The translations under genes were made by a program, and so were the position numbers. Below are positions 45,133 to 53,818 of a stretch of 64,000 bases of DNA, one piece after another. A model generated the notes under the pieces. That model was not told the origin of the DNA. It made no database searches and worked only from the letters and a program-made list of their open reading frames with translations. The DNA is from an uncultured Faecalibacterium sp. GTDB lineage: Bacteria > Bacillota > Clostridia > Oscillospirales > Ruminococcaceae. The stretch is taken from NCBI GenBank assembly GCA_900539945.1, contig UQDV01000007.1, positions 1 to 64,000 on the forward strand. Reading direction: 5' to 3'. Position 1 is the first letter of the stretch. Each line of letters begins with the position of its first letter.

Positions 45133-45396
45133 TCAGTTCATCTCTTCCAGAGCCTTCTTCAGGTTCTGTGCGATCTGGTCCGGGCAGCTGGTGTTGCGGA
45201 ACCCGCACAGCGTGCCGTCCAGACGTGCAATGACGTCCTCGGCCTTCATGCCGGTGACCAGCTGGCAGATGCCTTTCAGGTTGCCGTTGCAGCCGCCGAT
45301 GACCTCGATGGACGCAATGGTGTGGTCGTCGTTCAGGACAAAATTGGTCTGCTTGGAGCAGGTGCCTTTGTTTGCAAAGCTGAATTCCTTGCTCAT
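45133..45396 (-). CDS. TSCPD domain protein
   Basis: An 87-residue protein: VLNDDHTIASIEVIGGCNGNLKGICQLVTGM, then CGFRNTSCPDQIAQNLKKAL, which is the TSCPD motif seen at the C-terminus of class II ribonucleotide reductases and in this stand-alone small family. The four cysteines may bind a metal. A biochemical role is not known. It has an AGAGAGG SD and sits between the PHP gene and its own terminator. Confidence 0.88.
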   Translation of the reverse strand: MSKEFSFANKGTCSKQTNFVLNDDHTIASIEVIGGCNGNLKGICQLVTGMKAEDVIARLDGTLCGFRNTSCPDQIAQNLKKALEEMN

Positions 45397-45446
45397 GGTT
45401 TCAAACTTCCTCTCTCTTTCTTATAAAGGAAAAGCCTTTTCCGGCT

Positions 45447-46313
45447 TTATCGTGTGCCATTGCCGCCGCCCCGTTTGCGGGCGATCTCCTGCAGGCGGGT
45501 GACCGTCTCGTCCGGAGCGGTACAGGTGCCGATGGGATGGGGCACCTTGTGGTTGCGGCCATGGAAATCCGTCCCAGCCGTGGGCACAAGGCCGTATTCC
45601 CGGCAAAGCTGCACGCACTCCGCGCGGTCCTCCGGGCTGTTGCTGGGGTGGTCCACCTCAATGCCGTCAATGGCGCCTTCTGCCGCCAGTTCGCGCACCA
45701 GCGGCATGCTCTTGTAGACGGTGGGGTGCGCAAACACCACGGCACCGCCGCTGGCCGTGGCCGTGGCCAGCACTTCCCGCACCGGCAGATACTCCGGCGA
45801 GTGCAGCACGATGCCGCGGGGATTCCAGCCGAACAGCTTGTGGTAGGTCTCGCCGTAAATGCTGCCGTCACTCAGGCCAAGCTCCCCCAGCACCTGCATG
45901 ATGCCGCTTTTGTAGATCACACCGCTTTCGGCCGCCGTCTCCCAGACAAGCTCCTTGGTGAACTGCGGGTACATCGCCTCCAACTCATGGACCGTCTGCA
46001 GGCCGCAGGCATTGCGCCGCTGCTTCATGATCTCGCAGTGCTCCCGGAGCGGGACACAGTCCAGGTTGGGGTAATAGCACAGCAGATGCACCCGGTGCTG
46101 GCGCTCAAAATCGTAACCGGTCAGCTCCACCGCCGGGATCAGCTCCACGCCCTCCTGTCGGGGATGGGCGTAGCAGTACGCCGCACTCAGGGTGGTGTCG
46201 TGGTCGGAGATGGCAATGGCGTGCAGTCCGGTACGGGCCGCGATGCCCGGCAGGCGCTGGATGGGCACCGAGCCGTCGGAACAGGTGGAATGGTTGTGAA
46301 GATCGCAGGACAT
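45447..46313 (-). CDS. PHP-domain phosphoesterase (TrpH/RnaAM-like)
   Basis: A 288-residue metal-dependent phosphoesterase. The PHP ligands are visible: DLHNHSTCSDGS (H-x-H), AISDHDTT (DHD), ELIPAVELTGYD (Glu), VLFAH-type VVFAHPT and the late TAGTDFHGRN (D-x-H). An insertion between 95 and 185 is typical of the YciV/TrpH type. Enzymes of this group hydrolyse 3',5'-nucleoside bisphosphates or RNA 5' ends. It starts 12 nt after the hydratase stop and is co-transcribed with it. Confidence 0.9.
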   Translation of the reverse strand: MSCDLHNHSTCSDGSVPIQRLPGIAARTGLHAIAISDHDTTLSAAYCYAHPRQEGVELIPAVELTGYDFERQHRVHLLCYYPNLDCVPLREHCEIMKQRRNACGLQTVHELEAMYPQFTKELVWETAAESGVIYKSGIMQVLGELGLSDGSIYGETYHKLFGWNPRGIVLHSPEYLPVREVLATATASGGAVVFAHPTVYKSMPLVRELAAEGAIDGIEVDHPSNSPEDRAECVQLCREYGLVPTAGTDFHGRNHKVPHPIGTCTAPDETVTRLQEIARKRGGGNGTR

Positions 46314-46325
46314 GGAAACGCCTCT

Positions 46326-48602
46326 TTAATGTTTGTAGAAATTGATCAGGCAGCCGTCGGCCAGGATCTGACGCTCGTCGTTGGTCAGCGGAGCCATGTA
46401 GAGGTCAAACGCCTTGGGTTCATCACCCAGCACATAGGCCTTGATGTCCTTCAGGTCGCCCTTGAGCGCCTCGCGCACATTGGGGATGAGGATGTAATCC
46501 CCCAGCCCGAAGGGCGTAGCCCCGGCCAGCTGCAGGGGCAGCATGCCCCAGTTGATCAGGTTGGAGCGGTAACGCTTGGTGGCGTACTCGGTGACGATGT
46601 TGGCCCCGGCACCCAGCACACGCTGGCAGCTGGCGGCCTGCTCACGGGCAGAGCCGTCGCCCGGCTTGACTGCAAAGATGGTGGAGGCGATCTGCAGGTC
46701 GTTCCAGGTCAGGTTCTCGCAGCCGGGCACAGCGTGCACCGTTGCCAGCAGGGCGTCATCGGCTTTGCCGGCACGGCGGGCTTCCTCTTCGGCACGCACG
46801 GCCTTGGCACGGCCCACATACTCCGGGTCCTTGCGGCTGAGGGTGAACTCGGCCAGACCCAGGGGGTTGGAGCGGTAGGAGGAAGTCTCACCGGAGGGGA
46901 TCAGCTCGTCGGTGGTCGTAACAGGGTCGGTGATGTAGGACGCCACCTTCAGCAGCAGGTTGTTACCCAGCGGTGCGATCTCCGGCCAGTCCTTGATGTT
47001 GGGGCCCAGCTTGAGCAGGGCGTCGTAGTCGCCCTTGCCAAAGCCCTGATACACGCGGGTGTCGTAGCTGGAAGGATCGTACTGGTACTCCGGCACGGTG
47101 GGATCGTAGTCAATGTCGGTGGCCGGGGTCAGGATGCCGCCGTTGGCCGTGGTGGCCGCAATGCTGCGGGCATCCATCAGGGCCACACCCGCCAGCTGGC
47201 CATTGCCGGGCTTGGAGCCTTCGCGGCTGGGGAAGTTGCGGGTGGTGTGGCGGATGGACAGTGCCCCGTTGGCGGGCACGTCGCCTGCGCCGAAGCAGGG
47301 GCCGCAGAAAGCCGTGCGCACGGTGGCACCGCTGGCCATCAGTTCGCTGATCACGCCGGTGCGCACCAGTTCCATCATGATAGGCTGACTGCCGGGGTAC
47401 ACACTGAGGGCGTAGTCGCCGCAGCCGCCGGTGCGGCCCTTGAGGATGGAAGCCGTCTCATAGATGCTGTCGTACAAACCGCCTGCACAACCGGCGATCA
47501 CGCCCTGGTCCACCCGCAGCTTGCCGTTCTCGATCTTGCTGCACAGGTCCAGGTACACATCCTTGCGGCCGATGAGCTTCTGCACATCCTCTTCGCAGGC
47601 GTGCAGGATGTCCTCCAGATTGGCGTTCAGCTCTTCGATGGTAAAGGCATTGGAGGGGTGCATGGGCAGAGCGATCATCGGACGGATGGCCGACAGATCC
47701 ACTTCCACAACGCCGTCATAGTAGGCAAGGTCCGCCGGGGCCAGCTTCTTGTAATCCGCAGCACGGCCGTGCACGGCAAGGAACTTCTGCGTGGTCTCGT
47801 CGGTCTCCCAGATGGAGGACAGGCAGGTGGTCTCGGTGGTCATGGCGTCGATGGCGTTGCGGGTGTCCTGCCGCAGGGAGGCAATGCCGGGGCCGACGAA
47901 CTCCATGACCTTGTTCTTGACATAGCCGCTCTTGAACAGCTTGCCCACCAGCGCAATGGCCACATCGTGGGGGCCGCAGCCGGCAGGCAGGCTGCCGGTG
48001 AGGTAAATGGCCACCACACCCGGACGGGCCACATCGTAGGTGCGGCCCAGCAGCTGCTTTGCCAGCTCGCCGCCGCCCTCGCCGATGGCCATGGTGCCCA
48101 GTGCACCGTAGCGGGTGTGGGAGTCCGAGCCAAGGATCATTTTGCCGCAGCCGGCAAACTTTTCACGCATGTACTGGTGGATGACAGCCAGATGCGGGGG
48201 CACAAAGATGCCGCCGTACTTTTTGGCAGCCGACAGGCCGAAGCGGTGGTCATCCTCGTTGATGGTGCCGCCCACAGCGCACAGGCTGTTGTGGCAGTTG
48301 GTGAGCACATACGGGATGGGGAACTTTTCCAGGCCGGACGCGCGGGCCGTCTGGATGATGCCCACAAAGGTGATGTCATGGCTGGCCATGGCGTCAAACT
48401 TGATCTTCAGGTTTTCGGCATCGCCGCTGGTGTTGTGAGCCTGCAGAATGCTGTAGGCCATGGTACCGGTCTTGGCGTTTTCCACCGCAGCGGCATCAAA
48501 GCCCTTGGCGGCCAGTGCTGCCGGTGCGTTGCCGTCTGCCGGCACCCACTCGCCGCGGGCATAGTATGCGCCGCCGGTGCTGCATTTGATCATATCCAAC
48601 AT
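46326..48602 (-). CDS. Aconitase-superfamily hydratase (YbhJ-like)
   Basis: A 758-residue [4Fe-4S] hydratase, the size of E. coli Ybh[31 protein letters not shown] is the aconitase active-site block; cluster cysteines include the [14 protein letters not shown] region and [12 protein letters not shown] (CxxC). The C-terminal swivel domain carries [31 protein letters not shown]. The substrate is unknown and may not be citrate. I start at ATG 48600-48602 with AGAGAGG 9 nt upstream; the frame runs 63 codons further without similarity. Confidence 0.85.
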   Translation of the reverse strand: MLDMIKCSTGGAYYARGEWVPADGNAPAALAAKGFDAAAVENAKTGTMAYSILQAHNTSGDAENLKIKFDAMASHDITFVGIIQTARASGLEKFPIPYVLTNCHNSLCAVGGTINEDDHRFGLSAAKKYGGIFVPPHLAVIHQYMREKFAGCGKMILGSDSHTRYGALGTMAIGEGGGELAKQLLGRTYDVARPGVVAIYLTGSLPAGCGPHDVAIALVGKLFKSGYVKNKVMEFVGPGIASLRQDTRNAIDAMTTETTCLSSIWETDETTQKFLAVHGRAADYKKLAPADLAYYDGVVEVDLSAIRPMIALPMHPSNAFTIEELNANLEDILHACEEDVQKLIGRKDVYLDLCSKIENGKLRVDQGVIAGCAGGLYDSIYETASILKGRTGGCGDYALSVYPGSQPIMMELVRTGVISELMASGATVRTAFCGPCFGAGDVPANGALSIRHTTRNFPSREGSKPGNGQLAGVALMDARSIAATTANGGILTPATDIDYDPTVPEYQYDPSSYDTRVYQGFGKGDYDALLKLGPNIKDWPEIAPLGNNLLLKVASYITDPVTTTDELIPSGETSSYRSNPLGLAEFTLSRKDPEYVGRAKAVRAEEEARRAGKADDALLATVHAVPGCENLTWNDLQIASTIFAVKPGDGSAREQAASCQRVLGAGANIVTEYATKRYRSNLINWGMLPLQLAGATPFGLGDYILIPNVREALKGDLKDIKAYVLGDEPKAFDLYMAPLTNDERQILADGCLINFYKH

Positions 48603-48690
48603 CTCGATTCGCCTCTCTTTTTCTGTTTCCCGCCCGCCGCAGTTTGCGGGCACTGCCCCGGCAGGACGGCCAGCGGCCCCCTGCCCCGTT

Positions 48691-48722
48691 ACGATCACGG
48701 ATCGTATCGTTTTTTTATTATA
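48691..48722 (-). promoter_or_regulatory. Promoter of the hydratase-PHP unit
   Basis: Extended -10 TGC-TATAAT on the minus strand (-10 at 48717-48722). ACGATC-ACG-GATCGT (48691-48705) is a dyad just after the start point and a possible operator. Confidence 0.6.
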
Positions 48723-48842
48723 GCATGAAACCATGGAAAGAAAAAGCACTTTTTCCGAATGAACTGTGAACAGACCGCAAAGCCTCTCCATCCGCTCGAC
48801 CGCAGCATGTGCATCTCATCCCCTTTCCGGAATACAAGCATG

Positions 48843-48878
48843 AAAAAAGCACCCAAGAACCATCGTTCTCAGGTGCCT
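48843..48878 (-). terminator. Terminator of tRNA-Leu
   Basis: Minus-strand hairpin with GCACC/GGTGC and GAAC/GTTC stem segments followed by six T, right after the tRNA. Confidence 0.8.
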
Positions 48879-48885
48879 TTCTTCA

Positions 48886-48969
48886 TGCCGCCGACGGGGG
48901 TCGAACCCGTACTCTGTCTCCAGAAAGGGATTTTAAGTCCCTCGTGTCTGCCAATTTCACCACAGCGGC
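48886..48969 (-). tRNA. tRNA-Leu (anticodon UAA)
   Basis: 84 nt without encoded CCA. The acceptor stem GCCGCTG pairs with CGGCGGC, the D-arm is GTGGTGAAATTGGCAGACAC, the anticodon stem AGGGA/TCCCT encloses CTTAAAA (anticodon TAA at 48933-48935), a long variable arm follows (class II), and the T-arm has ACGGGTTCGACCCCCGT. The long variable arm and G-rich D-loop confirm leucine rather than another TAA tRNA. Confidence 0.95.
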
Positions 48970-49102
48970 ACACCGATACCCGGCTTACAAAGCCCTGCTG
49001 CCCCATATTGCTGTAGGGAGCCGGGAATAACAGGTGTGAGGTAAAATTATGTCAATCGGACCGAACGCAAATCGACCGAATGAACACAAATCAGCATGGT
49101 CT

Positions 49103-49131
49103 ATAGTACAATAGTTTGCCCGGTTTGTCAA
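49103..49131 (-). promoter_or_regulatory. Promoter of tRNA-Leu
   Basis: Minus-strand perfect TTGACA (49126-49131), 17-bp spacer, TACTAT (49103-49108), ending 10 bp from the pncB stop. Confidence 0.78.
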
Positions 49132-49140
49132 GAAAAGGCG

Positions 49141-50658
49141 TTACACTTTTCCGCCGTGCAGCTCTGCGTACATTCTGGCGCGGCACTCGGCCACGGCAGG
49201 GGTCATGTTGACGTAATGCTTGTGCGGGCACTCCAGACGCAGCTCGCTCTCCCAGGTCTCCTCGGTGAGCTGTTTTGCGATGTAGGCCTTCTTCTCGGCA
49301 ATGGAGGGCAGCTCCATGGCCAGCTGGCCGCCCAGGATGTGCGGCACCAGCAGCGGCTTGACCGCCGTCGGGGTAAAGGTAATGGTGCGCTCAATGGCGT
49401 CAGAGTCCAGGTTGACCATCGTGATGGGCTTGCCGGCCTCGATCACCTCGCCGTCCATGGCGATCAGGTCACACTGGGCCTGTCCGTTTTCATCGTAGAG
49501 ACGCCAGGGCATCTTCTTGCCGGGGATGATGGCCTTGCTGGCCGAATCCGAGCACTTCATCTTGGGGGTATAGCTGCCGTCCGGCTGCTTGACAGCCACC
49601 AGCTTGTACACGCCGCCGAACACGGGGTCGGAAGCGGAGGTGATCAGGTTTTCGCCCACGCCGTAGGAATCAAAATGGGCATGCTCGTACAGCTCCATGT
49701 TGGCGATCTTTTTTTCGTCCAGACCGTTGGAAGCCACCAGCTTGATGTACGGCTTGCCGACAGCATCCAGTGCCTTGCGCAGACGCTTGGAGCCGCGGGC
49801 CAGGTCGCCGGAGTCGATGCGGGCGCTCTTGACGCGGCGGTTTGGGTCATTGGGGTACTTCTCGATCAGGTAGTCGTCCAGCTTGATCAGGTTGGGCAGA
49901 CCGCTCTCCATGATGTTGTAGGTATCCAGCAGCAGGCTGACCGAGTCCGGGTAGGTGTCGGCAAATGCCTTGAAGGCGTCGAATTCCGTCGGGAAGAACT
50001 CGATGAAGCTGTGTGCCACGGTGCCCACGGCCTTGACGTCCGAGCCGAACTTCATCTCAGCCAGACAGTTGGCCGTACCCACGCAGCCGCCCAGGACCGC
50101 CGCATAGGCACCATCGTTGCCGGCGCTCTCGCCCTGTGCACGGCGGGTGCCGAACTCCATGACGCTGCGGGGCGTATGGGTGTTCAGACCGGTGACGCGG
50201 GTGGCCTTGGTGGCAATGAGGCTGTGGAAGTTCATCGTCTGCAGCAAGTAGGTCTCAATGAGGATGGCGCCCACCAGATCGCACTCAATGCGCACCATCT
50301 GCACATGGGGATAGCACACAGTGCCCTCCGGCAGGGCATACATGTCGCCCTTCCAACGGTAGGTGCGCAGATACTCGCAGAATTCCTCGCTCATACCCTT
50401 GGTGCGCAGCCACCAGATGTCCTGTGCGTTGAAATGGTAATTCAGCAGAAAGCGGGTCAGCTTGCGCTGACCGGCGCTGATGGAATAGCCCTGATTGTCC
50501 GGGTTCTTGCGGAAGAACATGTCAAACACCAGCGTGGTGTCCTTGAATCCGTGCAGGAACAGGCAGTTTGCCATCGTAAATTCATAAAAATCCACGACCA
50601 TTGCGGGGTTGTCGTAGTCCTCATCCGGAATATAAGGCACAACCTTGATTTCGTCCAT
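49141..50658 (-). CDS. pncB: Nicotinate phosphoribosyltransferase
   Basis: A 505-residue NAPRTase that salvages nicotinate to NaMN for NAD. VDFYEFTMANCLFLHGFKDTTLVFDMFFRKNP is the N-terminal signature; EFGTRRAQGESAG is the phosphoribosyl-binding block with the phosphorylatable-His neighbourhood at FGSDVKAVGTVAHSFIEFF; RIDSGDLARGSKRLRKAL is the PRPP site. I start at ATG 50656-50658 (AGAGAGG upstream); ten upstream codons are leader. The next gene upstream, guaB, uses NAD. A perfect-arm dyad at its start point suggests control by niacin or NAD. Confidence 0.96.
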   Translation of the reverse strand: MDEIKVVPYIPDEDYDNPAMVVDFYEFTMANCLFLHGFKDTTLVFDMFFRKNPDNQGYSISAGQRKLTRFLLNYHFNAQDIWWLRTKGMSEEFCEYLRTYRWKGDMYALPEGTVCYPHVQMVRIECDLVGAILIETYLLQTMNFHSLIATKATRVTGLNTHTPRSVMEFGTRRAQGESAGNDGAYAAVLGGCVGTANCLAEMKFGSDVKAVGTVAHSFIEFFPTEFDAFKAFADTYPDSVSLLLDTYNIMESGLPNLIKLDDYLIEKYPNDPNRRVKSARIDSGDLARGSKRLRKALDAVGKPYIKLVASNGLDEKKIANMELYEHAHFDSYGVGENLITSASDPVFGGVYKLVAVKQPDGSYTPKMKCSDSASKAIIPGKKMPWRLYDENGQAQCDLIAMDGEVIEAGKPITMVNLDSDAIERTITFTPTAVKPLLVPHILGGQLAMELPSIAEKKAYIAKQLTEETWESELRLECPHKHYVNMTPAVAECRARMYAELHGGKV

Positions 50659-50754
50659 GAATGTTTCCTCTCTTCTTCTCAACGGCACAGCCCGCGGGCC
50701 GCTGCCGTTTCCCAGTTCCCGGCCGGAGTACAGAACCCCGGCGGAAAGCCATCG

Positions 50755-50809
50755 CCCTGTCTTGACAGGGTGTTTCTAACATGATAACACCAATCGCAGG
50801 CCTGCGCAA
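50755..50809 (-). promoter_or_regulatory. pncB promoter with CCCTGTC-GACAGGG operator
   Basis: Minus-strand TTGCGC (50804-50809), 17-bp spacer, TATCAT (50781-50786). CCCTGTC-TT-GACAGGG (50755-50770) covers the start point. From memory the core TGTC-TT-GACA is like NiaR niacin-repressor sites; this is inference. Confidence 0.6.
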
Positions 50810-50852
50810 GGGTTTTGCGATATTTTCTGGGATTGCGATCGAACCGAAGAAC

Positions 50853-50994
50853 AACCCTCTCAGTCATCGCTTACGCGATGCCAGCTCTCCCGAAGGGCGA
50901 GCTTTTATCGAGAAGGGAAACTTTCCGATTCAACGAAAAAGCTCCCCCTTTCGGGGGAGCTGGATGCGAGTGAAATGAGCAGACTGAGAGGGTT
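50853..50994. mobile_element. MITE-like 142-bp palindromic element behind guaB
   Basis: Terminal inverted repeats AACCCTCTCAGTC (50853-50865) and GACTGAGAGGGTT (50982-50994) are perfect over 13 bp. Subterminal GATGCCAGCTCTCCC and GGGGGAGCTGGATGC continue the dyad, so the whole unit can fold into one long hairpin. It contains no ORF. Elements with such ends are, as I recall, dispersed in related gut Firmicutes. It starts 8 nt after the guaB stop. Confidence 0.75.
50936..50961 (-). terminator. guaB terminator carried by the MITE-like element
   Basis: Minus-strand stem AGCTCCCCC / GGGGGAGCT with GAAA tetraloop, followed by TTTTC; it lies inside the palindromic element 40 nt after guaB. Confidence 0.82.
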
Positions 50995-51001
50995 TTATTC
51001 T

Positions 51002-52516
51002 TTAGCCGTTGATGATGTTGGGGGTAGCGTTCTTCAGCACGACGTCATGGCTACCGCCCTCCACGATGGAGGTAGAGGACACGACGGTCAGCTTGGCCTT
51101 CTGCTGCAGCTCGGGGATGGACAGAGCGCCGCAGTTGCACATGGTGCTCTTGACCTTGTACAGGGTGGTCTGCACGCCGTCGGCCAGCGGGCCGGCGTAC
51201 GGGACGTAGCTGTCCACGCCTTCCTCAAAGCTCAGCTTGGTGGAGCCGCCCAGATCGTAGCGCTGCCAGTTGCGGGCACGGTTGGAGCCTTCGCCCCAAT
51301 ACTCCTTCATATACTGGCCATTGATGCGCACCTTGTTCGTGGGGCTCTCGTCGAAGCGGGCGAAGTAGCGGCCCAGCATGACGAAGTCGGCACCCATGGC
51401 CAGTGCCAGGGTGATGTGGTAGTCGTGGACGATGCCGCCGTCGGAGCAGATGGGCACATAGATGCCGGTCTCCTTGAAGTACTCGTCACGAGCCTTGGCC
51501 ACCTCGATGACTGCGGTAGCCTGGCCGCGGCCGATGCCCTTGGTCTCGCGGGTGATGCAGATGGAACCGCCGCCGATGCCGATCTTCACGAAGTCGGCAC
51601 CCTGCTCGGCCAGGAAGCGGAAGCCCTCGGCATCCACCACGTTGCCGGCACCCACCTTCACCTTGTCGCCATAGTGCTCGCGGATCCAGCCGATGGTGCG
51701 GGCCTGCCACTCGGAGTAGCCCTCGGAAGAGTCGATGCACAGCACGTCCACACCGGCCTCCACCAGAGCGGGCACACGCTCAGCGTAGTCACGGGTGTTG
51801 ATACCGGCACCCACCACATAGCTCTTGTTCTTGTCCAGCAGCTCGTTGGCGTTCTTCTTGTGGGAGTCGTAGTCCTTGCGGAACACCATATACTTCAGGT
51901 TGCCCTCAGCGTCCACCAGCGGCAGAGTGTTGATCTTGTTGTCCCAGATGATGTTGTTGCAGTCATGCAGGGAGGTGTTCTCCGGGGCAGTGACCAGCTT
52001 TTCCAGCGGGGTCATGAAGGTGGTAACGGGAGCGTCATCCGGGGTGTGGTTGACGCGGTAGTCGCGGGAGGCCACGATGCCCAGCAGCTTGCCGTTGGGG
52101 GTGCCGTCAGCGGTGACCGCGATGGTGGAGTGGCCGGTGCGGGCCTTGAGCTCCAGCACATCGTGCAGGGTAGCGGTGGGGGCCAGATTGGAGTCGGACA
52201 CGACATAGCCGGCCTTGTAGCTCTTGACGCGGCGCACCATGGCAGCCTCGTTCTCGATGCTCTGGGAGCCATAGATGAAGGAGACGCCGCCCTGACGAGC
52301 CAGTGCAATGGCCAGCTTATCGCCGGAGACCGACTGCATGATGGCGCTGATCATGGGAATGTTCATTTCCAACGGGCACTCTTCCTGACCCTTGCGGTAC
52401 TTGACCAGCGGGGTCTTGAGGCTGACAGCAGTGGGAACATTTTCCGCAGAGGAATAGCCGGGCACCAGCAGATACTCGCCAAAGGTGCGGGAGGGTTCTT
52501 CATAGAAATAAGCCAT
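51002..52516 (-). CDS. guaB: IMP dehydrogenase
   Basis: IMPDH (504 aa) makes XMP from IMP with NAD, the step before GuaA. The (beta/alpha)8 barrel has [23 protein letters not shown] pair between ~95 and 215 ([16 protein letters not shown] and [18 protein letters not shown]), the catalytic-Cys loop [19 protein letters not shown] and the [25 protein letters not shown] phosphate site. The flap region has the [18 protein letters not shown] signature of this eubacterial branch. ATG 52514-52516 follows AAAGGAG by 7 nt. Confidence 0.97.
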   Translation of the reverse strand: MAYFYEEPSRTFGEYLLVPGYSSAENVPTAVSLKTPLVKYRKGQEECPLEMNIPMISAIMQSVSGDKLAIALARQGGVSFIYGSQSIENEAAMVRRVKSYKAGYVVSDSNLAPTATLHDVLELKARTGHSTIAVTADGTPNGKLLGIVASRDYRVNHTPDDAPVTTFMTPLEKLVTAPENTSLHDCNNIIWDNKINTLPLVDAEGNLKYMVFRKDYDSHKKNANELLDKNKSYVVGAGINTRDYAERVPALVEAGVDVLCIDSSEGYSEWQARTIGWIREHYGDKVKVGAGNVVDAEGFRFLAEQGADFVKIGIGGGSICITRETKGIGRGQATAVIEVAKARDEYFKETGIYVPICSDGGIVHDYHITLALAMGADFVMLGRYFARFDESPTNKVRINGQYMKEYWGEGSNRARNWQRYDLGGSTKLSFEEGVDSYVPYAGPLADGVQTTLYKVKSTMCNCGALSIPELQQKAKLTVVSSTSIVEGGSHDVVLKNATPNIING

Positions 52517-52601
52517 AGTCAAACTCCTTTTCTCTTATCGCAGCATGAAGCATTCTACAACAAAATCATTCATGTTTGAGCCATCTAAATTGATTGTATA
52601 T

Positions 52602-52630
52602 ACTTTACCACACTCGGCCTCAGAATACAA
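52602..52630 (-). promoter_or_regulatory. guaB promoter
   Basis: Minus-strand TTGTAT (52625-52630), 17-bp spacer, TAAAGT (52602-52607) preceded by TGG (extended -10). Confidence 0.65.
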
Positions 52631-52739
52631 ACCCCTGCCGCGCCAAACTTTGAAACTGTCCTTTGGAGAAAAACAGGCAAAATGCCCACCAAAACCGCGC
52701 AAGGTCATACTTTTTGACGATTCCGGCGGTTTTCGGCAT

Positions 52740-52778
52740 GCAAAAAAGCTCGTCCGGGTCACGGACGAGCTTTTTTGC
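52740..52778. terminator. Strong bidirectional terminator
   Basis: A 16-bp perfect stem, GCAAAAAAGCTCGTCC with its complement around GGGTCAC; A/T runs lie on both sides of the GC part. Confidence 0.9.
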
Positions 52779-52923
52779 ACACGAAGCGGGACATCGCCTG
52801 TGCGGCACACGGAGCACAGACTGTGAAGGAGTTCCAGTCGGAGGAGGAGGCCCGGTGCCCGATATCCCAAAAACAAGAAGAAAAAGATTTCACACACAGC
52901 CAGGGGATCTCGGCCCTTGCTGT
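52740..52923 (-). ncRNA. Candidate small RNA between the thioesterase and guaB
   Basis: A complete promoter (52930-52958) and a strong terminator (52740-52778) enclose about 184 nt with no ORF carrying an SD. The RNA can form GGGCCGAGATCCC against GGGATATCGGGC and a CTGTGC/GCACAG hairpin. I compared it by eye with 6S, SRP and RNase P cores and saw no match. It may also be just the 3' tail of the thioesterase transcript. Confidence 0.4.
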
Positions 52924-52929
52924 AACCAT

Positions 52930-52958
52930 ATTGTAACTCTTTTGATACTATTTTGCAA
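52930..52958 (-). promoter_or_regulatory. Promoter of the candidate small RNA
   Basis: Minus-strand TTGCAA (52953-52958), 17-bp spacer, TACAAT (52930-52935), with no coding region ahead of it before the terminator. Confidence 0.6.
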
Positions 52959-52999
52959 TAGGGTTTTGTCATTTTTCTGTAACTTATTTTGTGAACTTT

Positions 53000-53725
53000 T
53001 TATGACCCGATCTTCAGATAGCACTCAAAGCTGGTGCGGCCGTCGTGGCGGCCCTGCACATACCACCCCTCTTCCGAGGGTGCATACAGCAGTTCCACCG
53101 TGTCCCCCATGGGGATCTCCCAGTGGTAGTTCACGGCGGCAAAGGTCACCGGGCCCGCCTGCAGCACCTCCGGCGGCAGGGCGTCGCAGGCAAGATCCAG
53201 ATAATAGGCGTTGTTGATGTGGCCGTTCAGGTCGCACAGCGAATAGCTGGCCCTGCGCTCCCCTGCCGACGTCAGCTCTTTGCACCGGTGGGTGTGCAGG
53301 GACAGCTCCCCTTCCACCGTCTCATTCCAGAAATTTTCCACGGTCCAGTTCGGTTCCCGCATGATGTGGCCGCTGGTCCGATCCACCAGGATCCAGCGGC
53401 AGTCCACCGTGGCCACCAGCTTCCCGGCGGCATCCGTGACCGTAGTGATGCGCTTGATGGCACCCCGGCGGCTGTGCTCGGCGCGGGTGGTCAGGGTGAG
53501 CGCCTCGGTGCGGCGGGGCACCCGCACAAACTGCAGGGCCTGCTTGCCCACCAGAAACGCCACGTTGTGGTCCTGGAAAAACTTGTCATCCATGCCAAAG
53601 GCACGGGCGTGGTCGGCAGATACCTGCTCCACATAGCGCAGCAGGGCGCTGGGCTTGAGCAGGCTGCGGAAGTCCGCATCCGCATTGAGCACCGTTGCGG
53701 TCTCGGTGTAAAAATTGGGCTCCAT
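53000..53725 (-). CDS. Acyl-ACP thioesterase
   Basis: A 241-residue double-hotdog thioesterase of the FatA/FatB-like bacterial family. The first hotdog has LLRYVEQVSADHARAFGMDDKFFQDHNVAFLVGKQALQFVRVPRRTE and DCRWILVDRTSGHIMREPNW; the second has the active-site block SLCDLNGHINNAYYLDLACDAL (Asp, Asn-His). It hydrolyses fatty acyl-ACP to release free fatty acids. AAAGGA precedes ATG 53723-53725. Single gene after the pot operon terminator. Confidence 0.92.
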   Translation of the reverse strand: MEPNFYTETATVLNADADFRSLLKPSALLRYVEQVSADHARAFGMDDKFFQDHNVAFLVGKQALQFVRVPRRTEALTLTTRAEHSRRGAIKRITTVTDAAGKLVATVDCRWILVDRTSGHIMREPNWTVENFWNETVEGELSLHTHRCKELTSAGERRASYSLCDLNGHINNAYYLDLACDALPPEVLQAGPVTFAAVNYHWEIPMGDTVELLYAPSEEGWYVQGRHDGRTSFECYLKIGS

Positions 53726-53754
53726 AATGTTCCTTTCCCATCCAAAATGATTTC

Positions 53755-53812
53755 AAAAAGGCCCCGCTCTCTCCATCGTCTGCGGCAGCAGCAGATCCGA
53801 GAGGGCGGGGCC
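53755..53812 (-). terminator. Terminator of the potABCD operon
   Basis: Minus-strand 14-bp GC-rich stem (53799-53812 with 53760-53773, one mismatch) and a 25-nt loop, followed by TTTTTG, just behind potD. Confidence 0.85.
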
Positions 53813-53818
53813 GTCTGT

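Noticed and set aside
52780..52925. Identification of the candidate RNA as 6S, SRP or tmRNA.
   Set aside because: No SRP GGAA/GCAG loop, no tmRNA tag frame and no long 5'-3' closing stem of 6S is seen.
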